This document shows, piece after piece, positions 1 through 9,019 of a stretch of 41,290 bases of DNA. The translations under genes and the position numbers were made by a program. Positions within the stretch are counted from its first letter, which is position 1, and the number at the start of each line of letters is the position of its first letter. This DNA is from Bacteroidota bacterium (GTDB lineage: Bacteria > Bacteroidota > Bacteroidia > UKL13-3). The notes beneath the pieces were generated by a model, which was not told the DNA's origin, made no database searches, and was given only the letters and a program-made list of their open reading frames with translations. The stretch lies in assembly GCA_027491355.1 (NCBI GenBank), contig JAIXWI010000041.1:91627-132916 (forward strand), written 5' to 3'.

Positions 1-2
1 CC

Positions 3-656
3 GCCATTCCTCATTTGTATATTGCCGATGGACACCACCGTTCGGCGGGTTCAGCTGCTTATGCAGAGCGCATGCGCAATAAAAATGCTGAAGCAGCGGT
101 TCAAGCTTCTTCCATGTATTTTCCGGTTTGTTTGATTCCATTTAGTAAACTCAGTATTTATGAATACCACCGTTTGGTGAAAGATGCTGGCATTGTAAAA
201 GCACCAGATTTTCTTGAAAGGATTAAGCAGTATTTTGATGCTGTACCTTCTGGTAATTTACCTGTTCAACCTTTAAACAAAGGTGAGTTTGGCATTTATT
301 TTCAGCAAAAGGCCTATTTGTTAAAGCTCAAGCCAGCACTCAAGGCAGCATTAAAAGGGGTCTTAGCTAATTTAGACGTCAGCATTGTGGAACAATATAT
401 TTTACAAGCCATCTTTCAAATCAACGACAGCAAATCGGATGCACGTTTGTCGTTTATGGATGGAGTAAAAGGTATTGGACATTTACAAACTGCAGTTGAC
501 AGCGGCGATTTCGATTTGGCCATTAGTTTGTATCCAACGGCCATTGAAGAAGTAAAAGCAGTTGCCGATCAGCACTTGATCATGCCACCCAAATCTACTT
601 GGATAGAACCTAAAATTAGAACAGGCTTGCTCATCATGGAGCACAAATCGCTCTAG
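3..656 (+). CDS. DUF1015 family protein, C-terminal part (5' truncated by window edge)
   Basis: Open from the first base in this frame, so the true start lies upstream and only about 217 C-terminal residues are present. Members of this family that I know of are around 400 residues, so roughly half is here. The visible N-terminal stretch contains the family's ADGHHRSAGSA-type motif, a His-His-Arg cluster that is the most conserved part of DUF1015. The biochemical role of the family is not established. In Bacteroidota it is often found beside serine-biosynthesis genes (serC/serA), which cannot be checked here. Its stop TAG overlaps the stop of the convergent mtaB gene: both stops lie in one CTAG at 653-656. 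The TTG near position 15 is internal and not a start. Confidence 0.8.
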   Translation, partial: AIPHLYIADGHHRSAGSAAYAERMRNKNAEAAVQASSMYFPVCLIPFSKLSIYEYHRLVKDAGIVKAPDFLERIKQYFDAVPSGNLPVQPLNKGEFGIYFQQKAYLLKLKPALKAALKGVLANLDVSIVEQYILQAIFQINDSKSDARLSFMDGVKGIGHLQTAVDSGDFDLAISLYPTAIEEVKAVADQHLIMPPKSTWIEPKIRTGLLIMEHKSL

Positions 657-1957
657 AAAATAGCTGCTAATTGTTTACTCTGTACAATCATTTCCTCATC
701 AATTGATTGCAATTCAACTTTGGTAATTTCATTGATGAGCATAGGGTCGTAGGTGGTTTTTACTTTCACGTAGTTTTCGGTAAAACCAAATAAAGAATTG
801 GCATTGTTTTCTGCTTCCCATAAAACAGATTGCGTAGAACCCAATTGCGATTCATAGAAAAAGCGTTTTTTCTTTTCACTCAATATTTGTAATTGCTGAA
901 CCCTTTCATTTCTGGTACGCAATAAAACTTTACCAGGCATTTTATTGGCAGTGGTATTGCTGCGTTCGCTATACGGAAACACATGCAAATAGCTAATGTC
1001 TAATTCATTTAAAAACTGGTAGGTTTTTAAAAACTCTTCGTCAGTTTCGCCCGGAAAACCAACTATCACATCTACACCTATACATGCATTGGGCATTTTT
1101 TCTTTGATATGCTGAATTCTTGAAGCATACAATGCCGTATCGTATTTTCTGCGCATGGCTTTGAGTATCTCATCTGAGCCCGATTGCAATGGAATATGAA
1201 AATGCGGAACTATTTTAGTTGAACTAGCCGCAAAATCAATGATTTCATTGCTCAATAAATTGGGTTCAATGCTGCTAATTCGAATGCGTTTCAAACCTTC
1301 AACATTTTCTAGGGCTTGTAACAAACCCAAAAAAGTTTCTCCAGTTTGAACCCCAAAATCACCTGTGTTGACACCTGTCAATACAATTTCTTTGATGCCT
1401 TGATCTACAATTTCATGGGCTTGTTTTACCACGTTTTCAATGGTATCGCTGCGGCTTTTACCTCTGGCCAAAGGAATGGTGCAAAAGGCACAGAAATAAT
1501 CACAGCCATCTTGTATTTTTAAAAATGTGCGGGTGCGGTCGCCAATAGAGTAGGAAGCATGGTAATCCAATACCTCTTTAATTTTACCTTCATGCACAAT
1601 GGCTTGCTCTTTTTTAAAGCCATCGCCTATGTACGCATTGATATTGAACTTTTCAGCTGCTCCTAATACCACATCAACCCCTGGAATTTTTGCAATTTCT
1701 TGAGGTTTCAATTGGGCATAACAGCCAATCACCGCAACAAAGGCGTTTGGGTTATGACGCAATGCTTCTTTCACTACTTTTTTGCATTTGCGGTCGGCAT
1801 GATCTGTTACCGAACAAGTGTTGATCACATATACATCAGCCGACTCTTGAAATGCTACTTTTTGATAGCCTTCTTCCATCAAAGACCTTGCAATGGTTGA
1901 AGTTTCTGAAAAGTTGAGCTTGCAGCCCAAAGTGTAAAATGCAACAGATTTAGACAT
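653..1957 (-). CDS. mtaB: MtaB-type tRNA methylthiotransferase (radical SAM)
   Basis: 434 residues, the normal length for the MiaB/MtaB/RimO methylthiotransferase family. The N-terminal UPF0004 domain begins with the TLGCKLN motif (Cys12), followed by Cys48 in INTCSVT and Cys79 in VIGCY, the three ligands of the auxiliary iron-sulfur cluster. The radical-SAM motif CxxxCxxC is Cys152/Cys156/Cys159. A C-terminal TRAM-like segment follows from about residue 370. The TLGCK(L/V)N opening and INTCSVT favour MtaB, which converts t6A to ms2t6A at tRNA position 37, over MiaB or RimO; I infer the subfamily from motifs, not from a tree. ATG start at 1957. A candidate promoter lies just upstream at 1973-2002. 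Convergent with the DUF1015 gene, with a 4-nt stop overlap. Confidence 0.88.
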   Translation of the reverse strand: MSKSVAFYTLGCKLNFSETSTIARSLMEEGYQKVAFQESADVYVINTCSVTDHADRKCKKVVKEALRHNPNAFVAVIGCYAQLKPQEIAKIPGVDVVLGAAEKFNINAYIGDGFKKEQAIVHEGKIKEVLDYHASYSIGDRTRTFLKIQDGCDYFCAFCTIPLARGKSRSDTIENVVKQAHEIVDQGIKEIVLTGVNTGDFGVQTGETFLGLLQALENVEGLKRIRISSIEPNLLSNEIIDFAASSTKIVPHFHIPLQSGSDEILKAMRRKYDTALYASRIQHIKEKMPNACIGVDVIVGFPGETDEEFLKTYQFLNELDISYLHVFPYSERSNTTANKMPGKVLLRTRNERVQQLQILSEKKKRFFYESQLGSTQSVLWEAENNANSLFGFTENYVKVKTTYDPMLINEITKVELQSIDEEMIVQSKQLAAIF

Positions 1958-1972
1958 GGGCCTGCAAGTTAC

Positions 1973-2002
1973 AAAAAATATGAAAGTAAAAATAAGCTAC
2001 AA
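1973..2002 (-). promoter_or_regulatory. candidate promoter of mtaB
   Basis: On the minus strand, TTG (2002-2000) is followed after 19 nt by TATTTTTT (1980-1973) and then G, close to the Bacteroidota consensus TTG-N17-19-TAnnTTTG. It would give a leader of about 10 nt before the ATG at 1957. Pattern match by eye only. Confidence 0.4.
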
Positions 2003-2087
2003 TTTGTTCATTATGAATAAAATTACTTTGAGTCAGTTGTAATTTTTTATGAGTTTTTAATGAAATTTTATCAACCAACTAACTAAT

Positions 2088-2104
2088 TATATTTGTTATA
2101 TTTG
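2088..2104 (+). promoter_or_regulatory. two tandem -7 boxes before the PKD gene
   Basis: TATATTTG occurs at 2088-2095 and again at 2097-2104, each a perfect TAnnTTTG box. No clear TTG lies at the right distance upstream of either. Starts from these boxes would give leaders of roughly 16 nt and 8 nt before the ATG at 2118. Confidence 0.4.
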
Positions 2105-2117
2105 GTCATTGTTAAAC

Positions 2118-5100
2118 ATGAAAAAAATTACATTTTTCTTATGCTGTTTGTTCTTAATAAAAGCACAAGCCCAAAATTGTCAGTTACTTATAGGTAATTC
2201 AATTGTTTGTTTGGGCAATACTTCATCATTTCAAGTTCAATTTGATGCTGGCTTTATAGCGACGAGTTACAAATGGGATTTTGGAGATGGTGCTACCAGT
2301 TCTCAAACAGCTCCGGTATACCAATACCCAAGCAGGGGAAGTTTTAACCCTCAGGTAACAGTAAAATTCAGTAATGGTTCTTCTTGTACAGTAAATGGCG
2401 GTCCTATTTTGGTGGTAGACAAACCCAAGGCAAATTTTTCTATCTTATCTGAAGATACCCAATGCTTCAAAGGCAATGAGATTTGTATCAAAGATTTGTC
2501 TGTTCCAGGAAAAGATTTAACGCCGCTCAAAACCAGAATACTTTTATTTGGTGATGGCTTGTTTAACAACAGTTTGCCTGGCTCAACTGAAACCATTTGT
2601 CACCAATACACCAATCCATTGGGTGGTCAATACAACTTTGTCATTGAAGTAACCGATACCAATGGTTGTTTAGACCGTTTTGAAATTCAAAAAGCATTTT
2701 TGGTTTATCCTAAAATCCCTGATTTAAATGTCCAAGCCATTTACCAGCCTACTTGTAATCAAACTCCCGTTAATATTGTTAACAACAGTTTATTGACGCC
2801 ATCTAAACTCAACTATTACATTTGGGATTTTGGAGATGGTAGTCCGCGGGTTCAGAGTCCTTGGACCAATTTAGCACATACTTACACCAGTGTTGGAAGT
2901 TTTGATATCAGTTTATTCTTAGAAGACCTTAGTGGTTGCAAAGATACCTTGGTTTTAAAAGGTGCTGTTAGCAATTATAAACTTGATTCAATTATTTATT
3001 TGAACCAAAATAAAGCTTGTTTTAGAGGCAACTCATTCAATTTTACTTCTAAAAATTTAGAGCCCATTCAATTGAATTGGTCTATTTACAAAGAAGGTGA
3101 ACCTATTAGAGTTGATTCTTTTGACAACAATCCGCTCAATTTTCCTAAAAGAATGAAGTCTTGTGGAAAATATTTGGTGAGCATGTATGCCCAAGTAGGT
3201 AATTGTAAACTAAAAGTAGATACTAGCATAGAAGTTTTGGGGCCCCAAGCAATCATTCAAACCACCAAAGACCCTATCATCAACCAAACACAATGCGAAG
3301 TTCATGATACCGTAAAGTTCAGAGGTCCATCTATAGATCGTTCTTGCTTGTACAATAACAACGCATTATACCGAATTTGGGATTTTGATGATGCTTTTGC
3401 TCCCCCTTGTACAACAGATACTCGAAATGGCATTAACCTGAACCGTAATTGTAATTATTCTAAAGATTCAACGCCAGTAGTACATGTATACACCCCAGGA
3501 CAAGACAAATGTTATTACCCTAAATTGATCCTTACTGATTTCAGTTCAGGGTGTACAGATACAAGTGCCGCTTCACTTAAACTTACACAGCCAGATGCTG
3601 GTTGGGATAGTTTAGCTGTTCCTATTAGACCCGGTTTGATGTACGGAGGGAATATTTGTTTGGATTCACCCATAGATTTCTTTTTACAAAAAACATTACC
3701 CATATGCGGTAGAGAAAAAGCATGGATTAATTTCGATTCAACTTGTGGCGCAAATAATTGGGTAGAAATTGATTCGAATTTGAACCAAACAGCTCATTAT
3801 TACTCAGAAACCTGTAATCCATCTGGGCATGTAACGGTAGGTTTGATCATTAAAAATGGTACAGATAAAAATGGCAAACCTTGCTATGACACAGCATGGT
3901 ACCACCATCTATTCAGATTGCTACCCCTGAATCCTGACTTTACTGTCGAAAATTTAAATGGTGCTTGTGGTCCTTGGCAAGTAAAATTGACTTTGAAAGA
4001 CTCAATCCAAGACAGCATTGTTCGCGTACGTTTTAACTGGAACAACCAAACCATAACTACCCTAGAACTTGGACCTAATGACAGCATTATTCCAAGTCAA
4101 TATTTTCAATTTACAACACCAGGTTATAAGCAGTTATCAGTTTATATGCTCAATACCAGGGGTTGTTCAAAAGTTGTGAAGTATCAACTTCCACTAGGGT
4201 TTATAAAAAGCATTTCCATTCCACCTTCAGTAGCTTGTTTAAACACACCACTTAAATTACAGGAATATGTTCAATATTTTAATTCTACACGCGAATATTG
4301 GAAGGAACCTGCAAGGGCTGCTGCTGGAAAAGAACAACTCATATGGGATTTTGGAGAGGGTAAAGGATTCAATGTACAAGGCTCTAATCCATCATATCAA
4401 TACAGTAGGCCAGGGAATTTTCAAATTCGTATGATTGCCATAGATAGTTTGGGTTGCAGAGATACCACAGTTTTGAGCAAGAAAATTAAGATAGTAGACC
4501 TGCGTGCTCAAATTAAGCCCATGTTACCGAGGTATTTGTGTGCACCTCAAATTTTAAGTTTTACCGATTTGTCTTTTGTCATTGATTCTTCAAAATTGTA
4601 TGGTTCACCTTCCACTTACGACAATATCAATGATTGGACTTGGGAATTTGGTGAAAACAAGAATCCAATATATGTTCAAAATCCAGTTTATGATTATACC
4701 AGTAATGGGTTGTTTTATGCAAAATTAAAAATACAATCTGCAGCTGGTTGTATAGCCATAGATTCTACACCCGTATTTATTGATGGTCCTAAGCCTTCAT
4801 TTACCATCAGTGACAGCTTGGGATGTGCACCTTTTACTGTTAAATTAACCAATACAACCGGTAAACAATTGCTCAATTGGGTTTGGTTTTTCAGAGATTA
4901 CAACAACAGTATACTATCTACCCAAAAAGATACTGCTGTTAGCTTTACATACCCGAGCCCTGGAATATTCAAAATTTATTTAATGGGAGAAGAAGATTTA
5001 TTTGACCCAGTTACTGGGCGGAATAAAACTTGCAGGTCTGTATTCCCAGATTCAACCAATGCCAATGCTCCAATCAGAAAAGTAAGGGTATTACCTACCA

Positions 5101-5897
5101 ATAAACTCAATTTGTATGCACCTGATACGGTTTGTAAAAACCAAGCTTTTGAGTTGAGCGGCTCAAGCCCAATACGTGTTCCTGGCTTTACTTGGTTGTT
5201 TGGAGACGGCAATCAGCAAAATCAGGTATGGCCTGATTCTTCGTTGTTTCATACTTATGCAGATACTGGAAGGTATGTTGTTAATTTAGTACCACAGCTT
5301 CAAGAAGGTTTGTGTATTGATACTGCTCAAAAGCTCATATTTGCTACCCAAGTAAAAGCAGATTTTGATTTAGATGAAAGTGATTTTCCTCAAGTAAAAC
5401 TGTTCAATCAATCAGTACAAGCTGTTCGTTACGAGTGGGATTTTGGACAAACCAATGCCGGGGCATCAAATTTTTCAACAGATAAAAATCCAATCCATAC
5501 CTACAAAGCTGATACAGGTACTAGTTTTCAAATTTGTTTAAAAGCTTATGCCTCAAATGACTGTTACGATTCACTTTGCAAGAATACCACACCCAAAGTT
5601 TTATTGGTTATCCCAAATGTATTTACGCCCAATGGGGACAACAAAAATGATGCTTTTGATATCAATATGATGGGAGGAAACTTTTATGAATTGTACATCT
5701 ACAACAGGTGGGGAGAATTGGTGTACGAGTCAAGTAAAGATGGCATAGGAAATGATGGTGTTAACTGGAATGGGAATAACCTTCAAAACGGAGATCCCTG
5801 CCCAGAAGGCATTTATTATTATATCTTTAATTACAGGCTCATTACGCAACCCTCTGTAAGAAATGCCAGAGGTTCCATTACATTGTTTAGGGATTAA
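2118..5897 (+). CDS. giant secreted PKD-repeat protein with T9SS type B (gliding-associated) C-terminal sorting domain
   Basis: About 1259 residues. The chosen start is the ATG at 2118, which opens directly into a signal peptide ([19 protein letters not shown]) and follows two -7 boxes; a TTG nine bases upstream is less likely. About eight PKD-like repeats are marked by WDFGDG-type motifs near residues 53, 236, 421, 743, 841, 921, 1026 and 1107, each followed by a (Y/F)xxxGxF-like strand. The last ~90 residues form the type B C-terminal sorting domain ([11 protein letters not shown], then [27 protein letters not shown]), the family called gliding motility-associated C-terminal domain. This predicts export by the type IX secretion system and surface attachment or release. 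Many regularly spaced cysteines suggest disulfides. The ligand is unknown. Ends 3 nt before the convergent TamL-like gene. Confidence 0.92.
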   Translation: MKKITFFLCCLFLIKAQAQNCQLLIGNSIVCLGNTSSFQVQFDAGFIATSYKWDFGDGATSSQTAPVYQYPSRGSFNPQVTVKFSNGSSCTVNGGPILVVDKPKANFSILSEDTQCFKGNEICIKDLSVPGKDLTPLKTRILLFGDGLFNNSLPGSTETICHQYTNPLGGQYNFVIEVTDTNGCLDRFEIQKAFLVYPKIPDLNVQAIYQPTCNQTPVNIVNNSLLTPSKLNYYIWDFGDGSPRVQSPWTNLAHTYTSVGSFDISLFLEDLSGCKDTLVLKGAVSNYKLDSIIYLNQNKACFRGNSFNFTSKNLEPIQLNWSIYKEGEPIRVDSFDNNPLNFPKRMKSCGKYLVSMYAQVGNCKLKVDTSIEVLGPQAIIQTTKDPIINQTQCEVHDTVKFRGPSIDRSCLYNNNALYRIWDFDDAFAPPCTTDTRNGINLNRNCNYSKDSTPVVHVYTPGQDKCYYPKLILTDFSSGCTDTSAASLKLTQPDAGWDSLAVPIRPGLMYGGNICLDSPIDFFLQKTLPICGREKAWINFDSTCGANNWVEIDSNLNQTAHYYSETCNPSGHVTVGLIIKNGTDKNGKPCYDTAWYHHLFRLLPLNPDFTVENLNGACGPWQVKLTLKDSIQDSIVRVRFNWNNQTITTLELGPNDSIIPSQYFQFTTPGYKQLSVYMLNTRGCSKVVKYQLPLGFIKSISIPPSVACLNTPLKLQEYVQYFNSTREYWKEPARAAAGKEQLIWDFGEGKGFNVQGSNPSYQYSRPGNFQIRMIAIDSLGCRDTTVLSKKIKIVDLRAQIKPMLPRYLCAPQILSFTDLSFVIDSSKLYGSPSTYDNINDWTWEFGENKNPIYVQNPVYDYTSNGLFYAKLKIQSAAGCIAIDSTPVFIDGPKPSFTISDSLGCAPFTVKLTNTTGKQLLNWVWFFRDYNNSILSTQKDTAVSFTYPSPGIFKIYLMGEEDLFDPVTGRNKTCRSVFPDSTNANAPIRKVRVLPTNKLNLYAPDTVCKNQAFELSGSSPIRVPGFTWLFGDGNQQNQVWPDSSLFHTYADTGRYVVNLVPQLQEGLCIDTAQKLIFATQVKADFDLDESDFPQVKLFNQSVQAVRYEWDFGQTNAGASNFSTDKNPIHTYKADTGTSFQICLKAYASNDCYDSLCKNTTPKVLLVIPNVFTPNGDNKNDAFDINMMGGNFYELYIYNRWGELVYESSKDGIGNDGVNWNGNNLQNGDPCPEGIYYYIFNYRLITQPSVRNARGSITLFRD

Positions 5898-5900
5898 CGT

Positions 5901-8228
5901 TTAAAATGGATAGCCTACCCCAAAATTTAATATAGAGGCATCCCAAAGTATACCTGGATCAATGTAGTTAGGTAATACAAAGCGTTTGCTCAATGTTTTC
6001 CTTGGGTCCATTACTGGTAAAGCCCAATCTATTCTAAAAACTAAAAAGTCTAGGTTTAAGCGAAATCCAAATCCCGTACCCATTGCAATTTGCTTGTAAA
6101 ACTCTGAAAATTTAAATGTTGCCTCTGTTCTTCCATCTTCTTTGATTCTCCAAATATTACCCGCATCTACAAACAACGCTCCTTCAAAATAACGTTTAAA
6201 AATATTGAACCTGTATTCTGCATTGACCTCAATTTTCATATCACCACTGCGGTCTAACTGTTCTTCAACGTTGTAGGCCCCTGGACCCAATGAACGAGGC
6301 AAGAAAGCCCTGATGCTATTTGCTCCACCATTAAAAAATCTTTTGTCGAATGGTACGTACTCAGCCGAATTCCAAAAAGGTAGAGCGCAACCTACAGCCA
6401 ACCGATACACCACTTTATTGTTAAAATCAATAAAATGATTGAACCTAACATCCGCATATGTTTTGGCATAATTAAAAAAGCGGACCCCAAACATTTGATA
6501 ATAACCACTATCAGACCTTGGGAATTTGAAAATTTCATAAACAGCACTGGGTATGATACCTGCTAATTCTAAAACATCCCACCTGACAAAAAAGTAACTG
6601 TTATTTTTTTTGACAGATTGGTTGTTGAACAATAAACCAACCCTTGAGTTGGTAATTAGATTGTTAGCAAAAATACTCTGCAAGTAAGGGTCGTTTTTAC
6701 TTTTACTTTCTAAATCATTGTTTGCAAAATCGGTTCTAATGAAACTGATTTCGCTTGGTGTAACTTGAAATGTCAGTTGTTTTTTAGAAAATTGGTAATT
6801 CAAACCCAAAGAAAAAACTGTTCTTTTCCAATTGACATTTTGTTCAAATAAAACAGATGATGAGATGATTGTTTTGTTGATTGAATTTTCAAATGCTTTA
6901 TCAAGTGTTAAAAAACCAAGAAGTTTAGGGAAAATTAAATTGGCATTGAGCGCAGATTCAAAACTGTTAAAAAAAGGTTTTTCTGAAATTGTAGGCCCAC
7001 GTTGGGCTTCGAGTGAAATTCTGTATCTAAACTGCAAGATTTCTGCACCTCTAAAAATATTGTTGATATTGCTCGTAAATACTGTTGCCAAACCATAATT
7101 CCTGAACGTAGAGCCACTTACCAAATTAGCTTGGTCAGTAGTAATGAGCTGTGGCTCAATACTGAAATTGTATTTGCTGGCAGGTACTAACCTTATTGCA
7201 TAATCTATGCGAGCGGAGTCTGTTTGTTCGTTTTTTGCTACTGTATTGATATTAACTGTTTTAAACAGTTGTAAATCACTCAACCTTTGAAAAGTTCCAT
7301 TCGATTTTTTTTGACTAAACAAACTATTAGGTCCAAACAATAGTGTTGATTTTAAAACAGATGGTTTCAAAGGAAATCCATTAGAGGCGTAACTGAATTC
7401 TCTTAAAAAAAGTATTTTTTTAGCATTGAAATCAAATGTGTCTTTGCTTGGTTCAATCACCACGTGGATGCTATCAACTTTATAGGTATAGTGATTTTTA
7501 AAATGTTCTGGATTTTGAATATTGATACCCAACATGGCTTGGTATTGGCCAAAACGTAAGGTATCAAAATCAAAAGTAATCGCCTCTTTCGTAAATCCAA
7601 AGTAACCATTGTTTCTGAGTAAATCACTTATTCTGTTTTGTTCATTCAATAAATTTTCAAATTTGATAGGATTTCCCAATCTTATGTATGATTCATCCGC
7701 ATTCGAAGACACTATGGAGTCTATAATTGGGTCTGCAATGTGTTGTTCTATTTTATAAATGGTATAGGGTTTTCCCATACTTACATTGAATTGAACAATA
7801 CTCCTGTGTGCAGGACCTTGAATGTTGTATTGTATAACAGGGTAGTAAAAACCTTGAGTTTTGAGGTAAGCCCGCATGGCTTTACAAGATGCATCAATAT
7901 AAGTACTGTCAATGATTACAGGATTTTCTCCAATTTGATACCTCAAAAATTGCTTGAATTTATTGTCTGTTCCTTTTGCTCCTAGTAAAAAAAAGCGTAA
8001 GCCCAATCGGTATATTCCAACAATTTTTTTATTGGGCATTTGTTTTACCTGGCTCATCAAATCGGCATCGTAAAAACGAGCAATTTTACTTTCTTGTATT
8101 TGAATTTTGTTCTTGTACAAAAAACGTGCGTCATTGCTTGCATGTTTGCTTATATTGCATGCACTCAACAAACCCATTAAAAGGCACAAATAAATACAAT
8201 TTTTTATGTTGACTAAATCTGAAATCAA
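5901..8228 (-). CDS. BamA/TamA-family outer-membrane lipoprotein (TamL-like)
   Basis: Up to 775 residues. The N-terminus contains a lipoprotein signal ending in LLSAC-N, so the mature protein would begin at a lipidated Cys. Residues ~100-350 look like POTRA domains, and the C-terminal half is a 16-strand-type barrel ending in an aromatic residue (FGVGYPF), as in Omp85 proteins. A lipidated Omp85 is the hallmark of Bacteroidota TamL, which belongs to the translocation and assembly module; I infer TamL from architecture only. The start is uncertain. The longest frame begins with TTG at 8228 and overlaps the divergent methyltransferase gene by 23 nt. The natural signal peptide begins near the ATA-AAA-AAT codons around 8207, where no standard start codon exists. 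A tamB partner is not visible in the flanking genes. Confidence 0.82.
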   Translation of the reverse strand: MISDLVNIKNCIYLCLLMGLLSACNISKHASNDARFLYKNKIQIQESKIARFYDADLMSQVKQMPNKKIVGIYRLGLRFFLLGAKGTDNKFKQFLRYQIGENPVIIDSTYIDASCKAMRAYLKTQGFYYPVIQYNIQGPAHRSIVQFNVSMGKPYTIYKIEQHIADPIIDSIVSSNADESYIRLGNPIKFENLLNEQNRISDLLRNNGYFGFTKEAITFDFDTLRFGQYQAMLGINIQNPEHFKNHYTYKVDSIHVVIEPSKDTFDFNAKKILFLREFSYASNGFPLKPSVLKSTLLFGPNSLFSQKKSNGTFQRLSDLQLFKTVNINTVAKNEQTDSARIDYAIRLVPASKYNFSIEPQLITTDQANLVSGSTFRNYGLATVFTSNINNIFRGAEILQFRYRISLEAQRGPTISEKPFFNSFESALNANLIFPKLLGFLTLDKAFENSINKTIISSSVLFEQNVNWKRTVFSLGLNYQFSKKQLTFQVTPSEISFIRTDFANNDLESKSKNDPYLQSIFANNLITNSRVGLLFNNQSVKKNNSYFFVRWDVLELAGIIPSAVYEIFKFPRSDSGYYQMFGVRFFNYAKTYADVRFNHFIDFNNKVVYRLAVGCALPFWNSAEYVPFDKRFFNGGANSIRAFLPRSLGPGAYNVEEQLDRSGDMKIEVNAEYRFNIFKRYFEGALFVDAGNIWRIKEDGRTEATFKFSEFYKQIAMGTGFGFRLNLDFLVFRIDWALPVMDPRKTLSKRFVLPNYIDPGILWDASILNFGVGYPF

Positions 8229-8943
8229 GTTGGTAAAGTCTTTGAAAGATAAGAAATCCCGTCAGGAATTTCAACTCTTTGTTGCCGAAGGTAAGAAGCT
8301 TTCTTCAGATTTGATAACTGCAGGATTGGAAATAGACCAACTATTTTGTAAAGAAACGGTGCTTCAAACAACTCCTTTTTCTAACTTACCTGAAAATTGT
8401 ATACGAATTGTCAGCAACAAAGAAATGGAACAACTCAGTGCGCTTCAAAGTGCAAGAGATGTGGTTGCATTGGTTAAAATTCCACAATTTGACTTGCCTG
8501 ACCAATTGACACAAAAACTCAGCATTGCACTCGATACCATCCAAGATCCGGGTAATTTGGGTACCATCATTCGTTTGGCTGATTGGTATGGTATAGAACA
8601 CCTATTTTGTAGCGAACAAACTGCTGATTGCTATAATAGCAAGGTAATTCAAGCTAGTATGGGTTCCATTGCAAGGGTAAAAGTACATTACGTAAACCTT
8701 GAAAATTGTTTTAAAAAATATGGTTTACCAGTTTTGGCAGCAGATTTAAACGGAACGCCTATTCAAGCTTTTACGCTCAATCAGGCTTCCATTTTACTAA
8801 TTGGAAATGAGGGTTCAGGTATCCATCCACTTTACAAGCAATACATTCAAGAAAGCCTATTCATTCCAAGGCTTGGTAAAGCAGAAAGCCTCAATGCAGC
8901 CATTGCTTGTGGAATCATTACCCATCAGTTACTTTTTAAATAA
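8206..8943 (+). CDS. TrmH/SpoU-family RNA 2'-O-methyltransferase
   Basis: 245 residues with the three SPOUT knot motifs in order: motif 1 DTIQDPGNLGTIIRLADWYG (around residues 109-128), motif 2 LLIGNEGSGI and motif 3 LGKAESLNAAIACGI near the C-terminus. An N-terminal substrate-binding segment (residues 1-95) has the KSLKDKKSRQEFQLFVAEG opening typical of TsnR/RlmB-like proteins. These use S-adenosylmethionine to methylate a ribose in rRNA or tRNA; the target base cannot be told from the sequence. ATG at 8206. The gene is divergent from the TamL-like gene with overlapping 5' ends, so each promoter must lie within the other coding region or very near it. Confidence 0.88.
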   Translation: MLTKSEIKLVKSLKDKKSRQEFQLFVAEGKKLSSDLITAGLEIDQLFCKETVLQTTPFSNLPENCIRIVSNKEMEQLSALQSARDVVALVKIPQFDLPDQLTQKLSIALDTIQDPGNLGTIIRLADWYGIEHLFCSEQTADCYNSKVIQASMGSIARVKVHYVNLENCFKKYGLPVLAADLNGTPIQAFTLNQASILLIGNEGSGIHPLYKQYIQESLFIPRLGKAESLNAAIACGIITHQLLFK

Positions 8944-9019
8944 AAAATACTGCCATAAAATACTTGGCATGCGAATTGTTTCAAATCAATGCCTATTTAT
9001 GGTTTCTTAATTTAACAAC

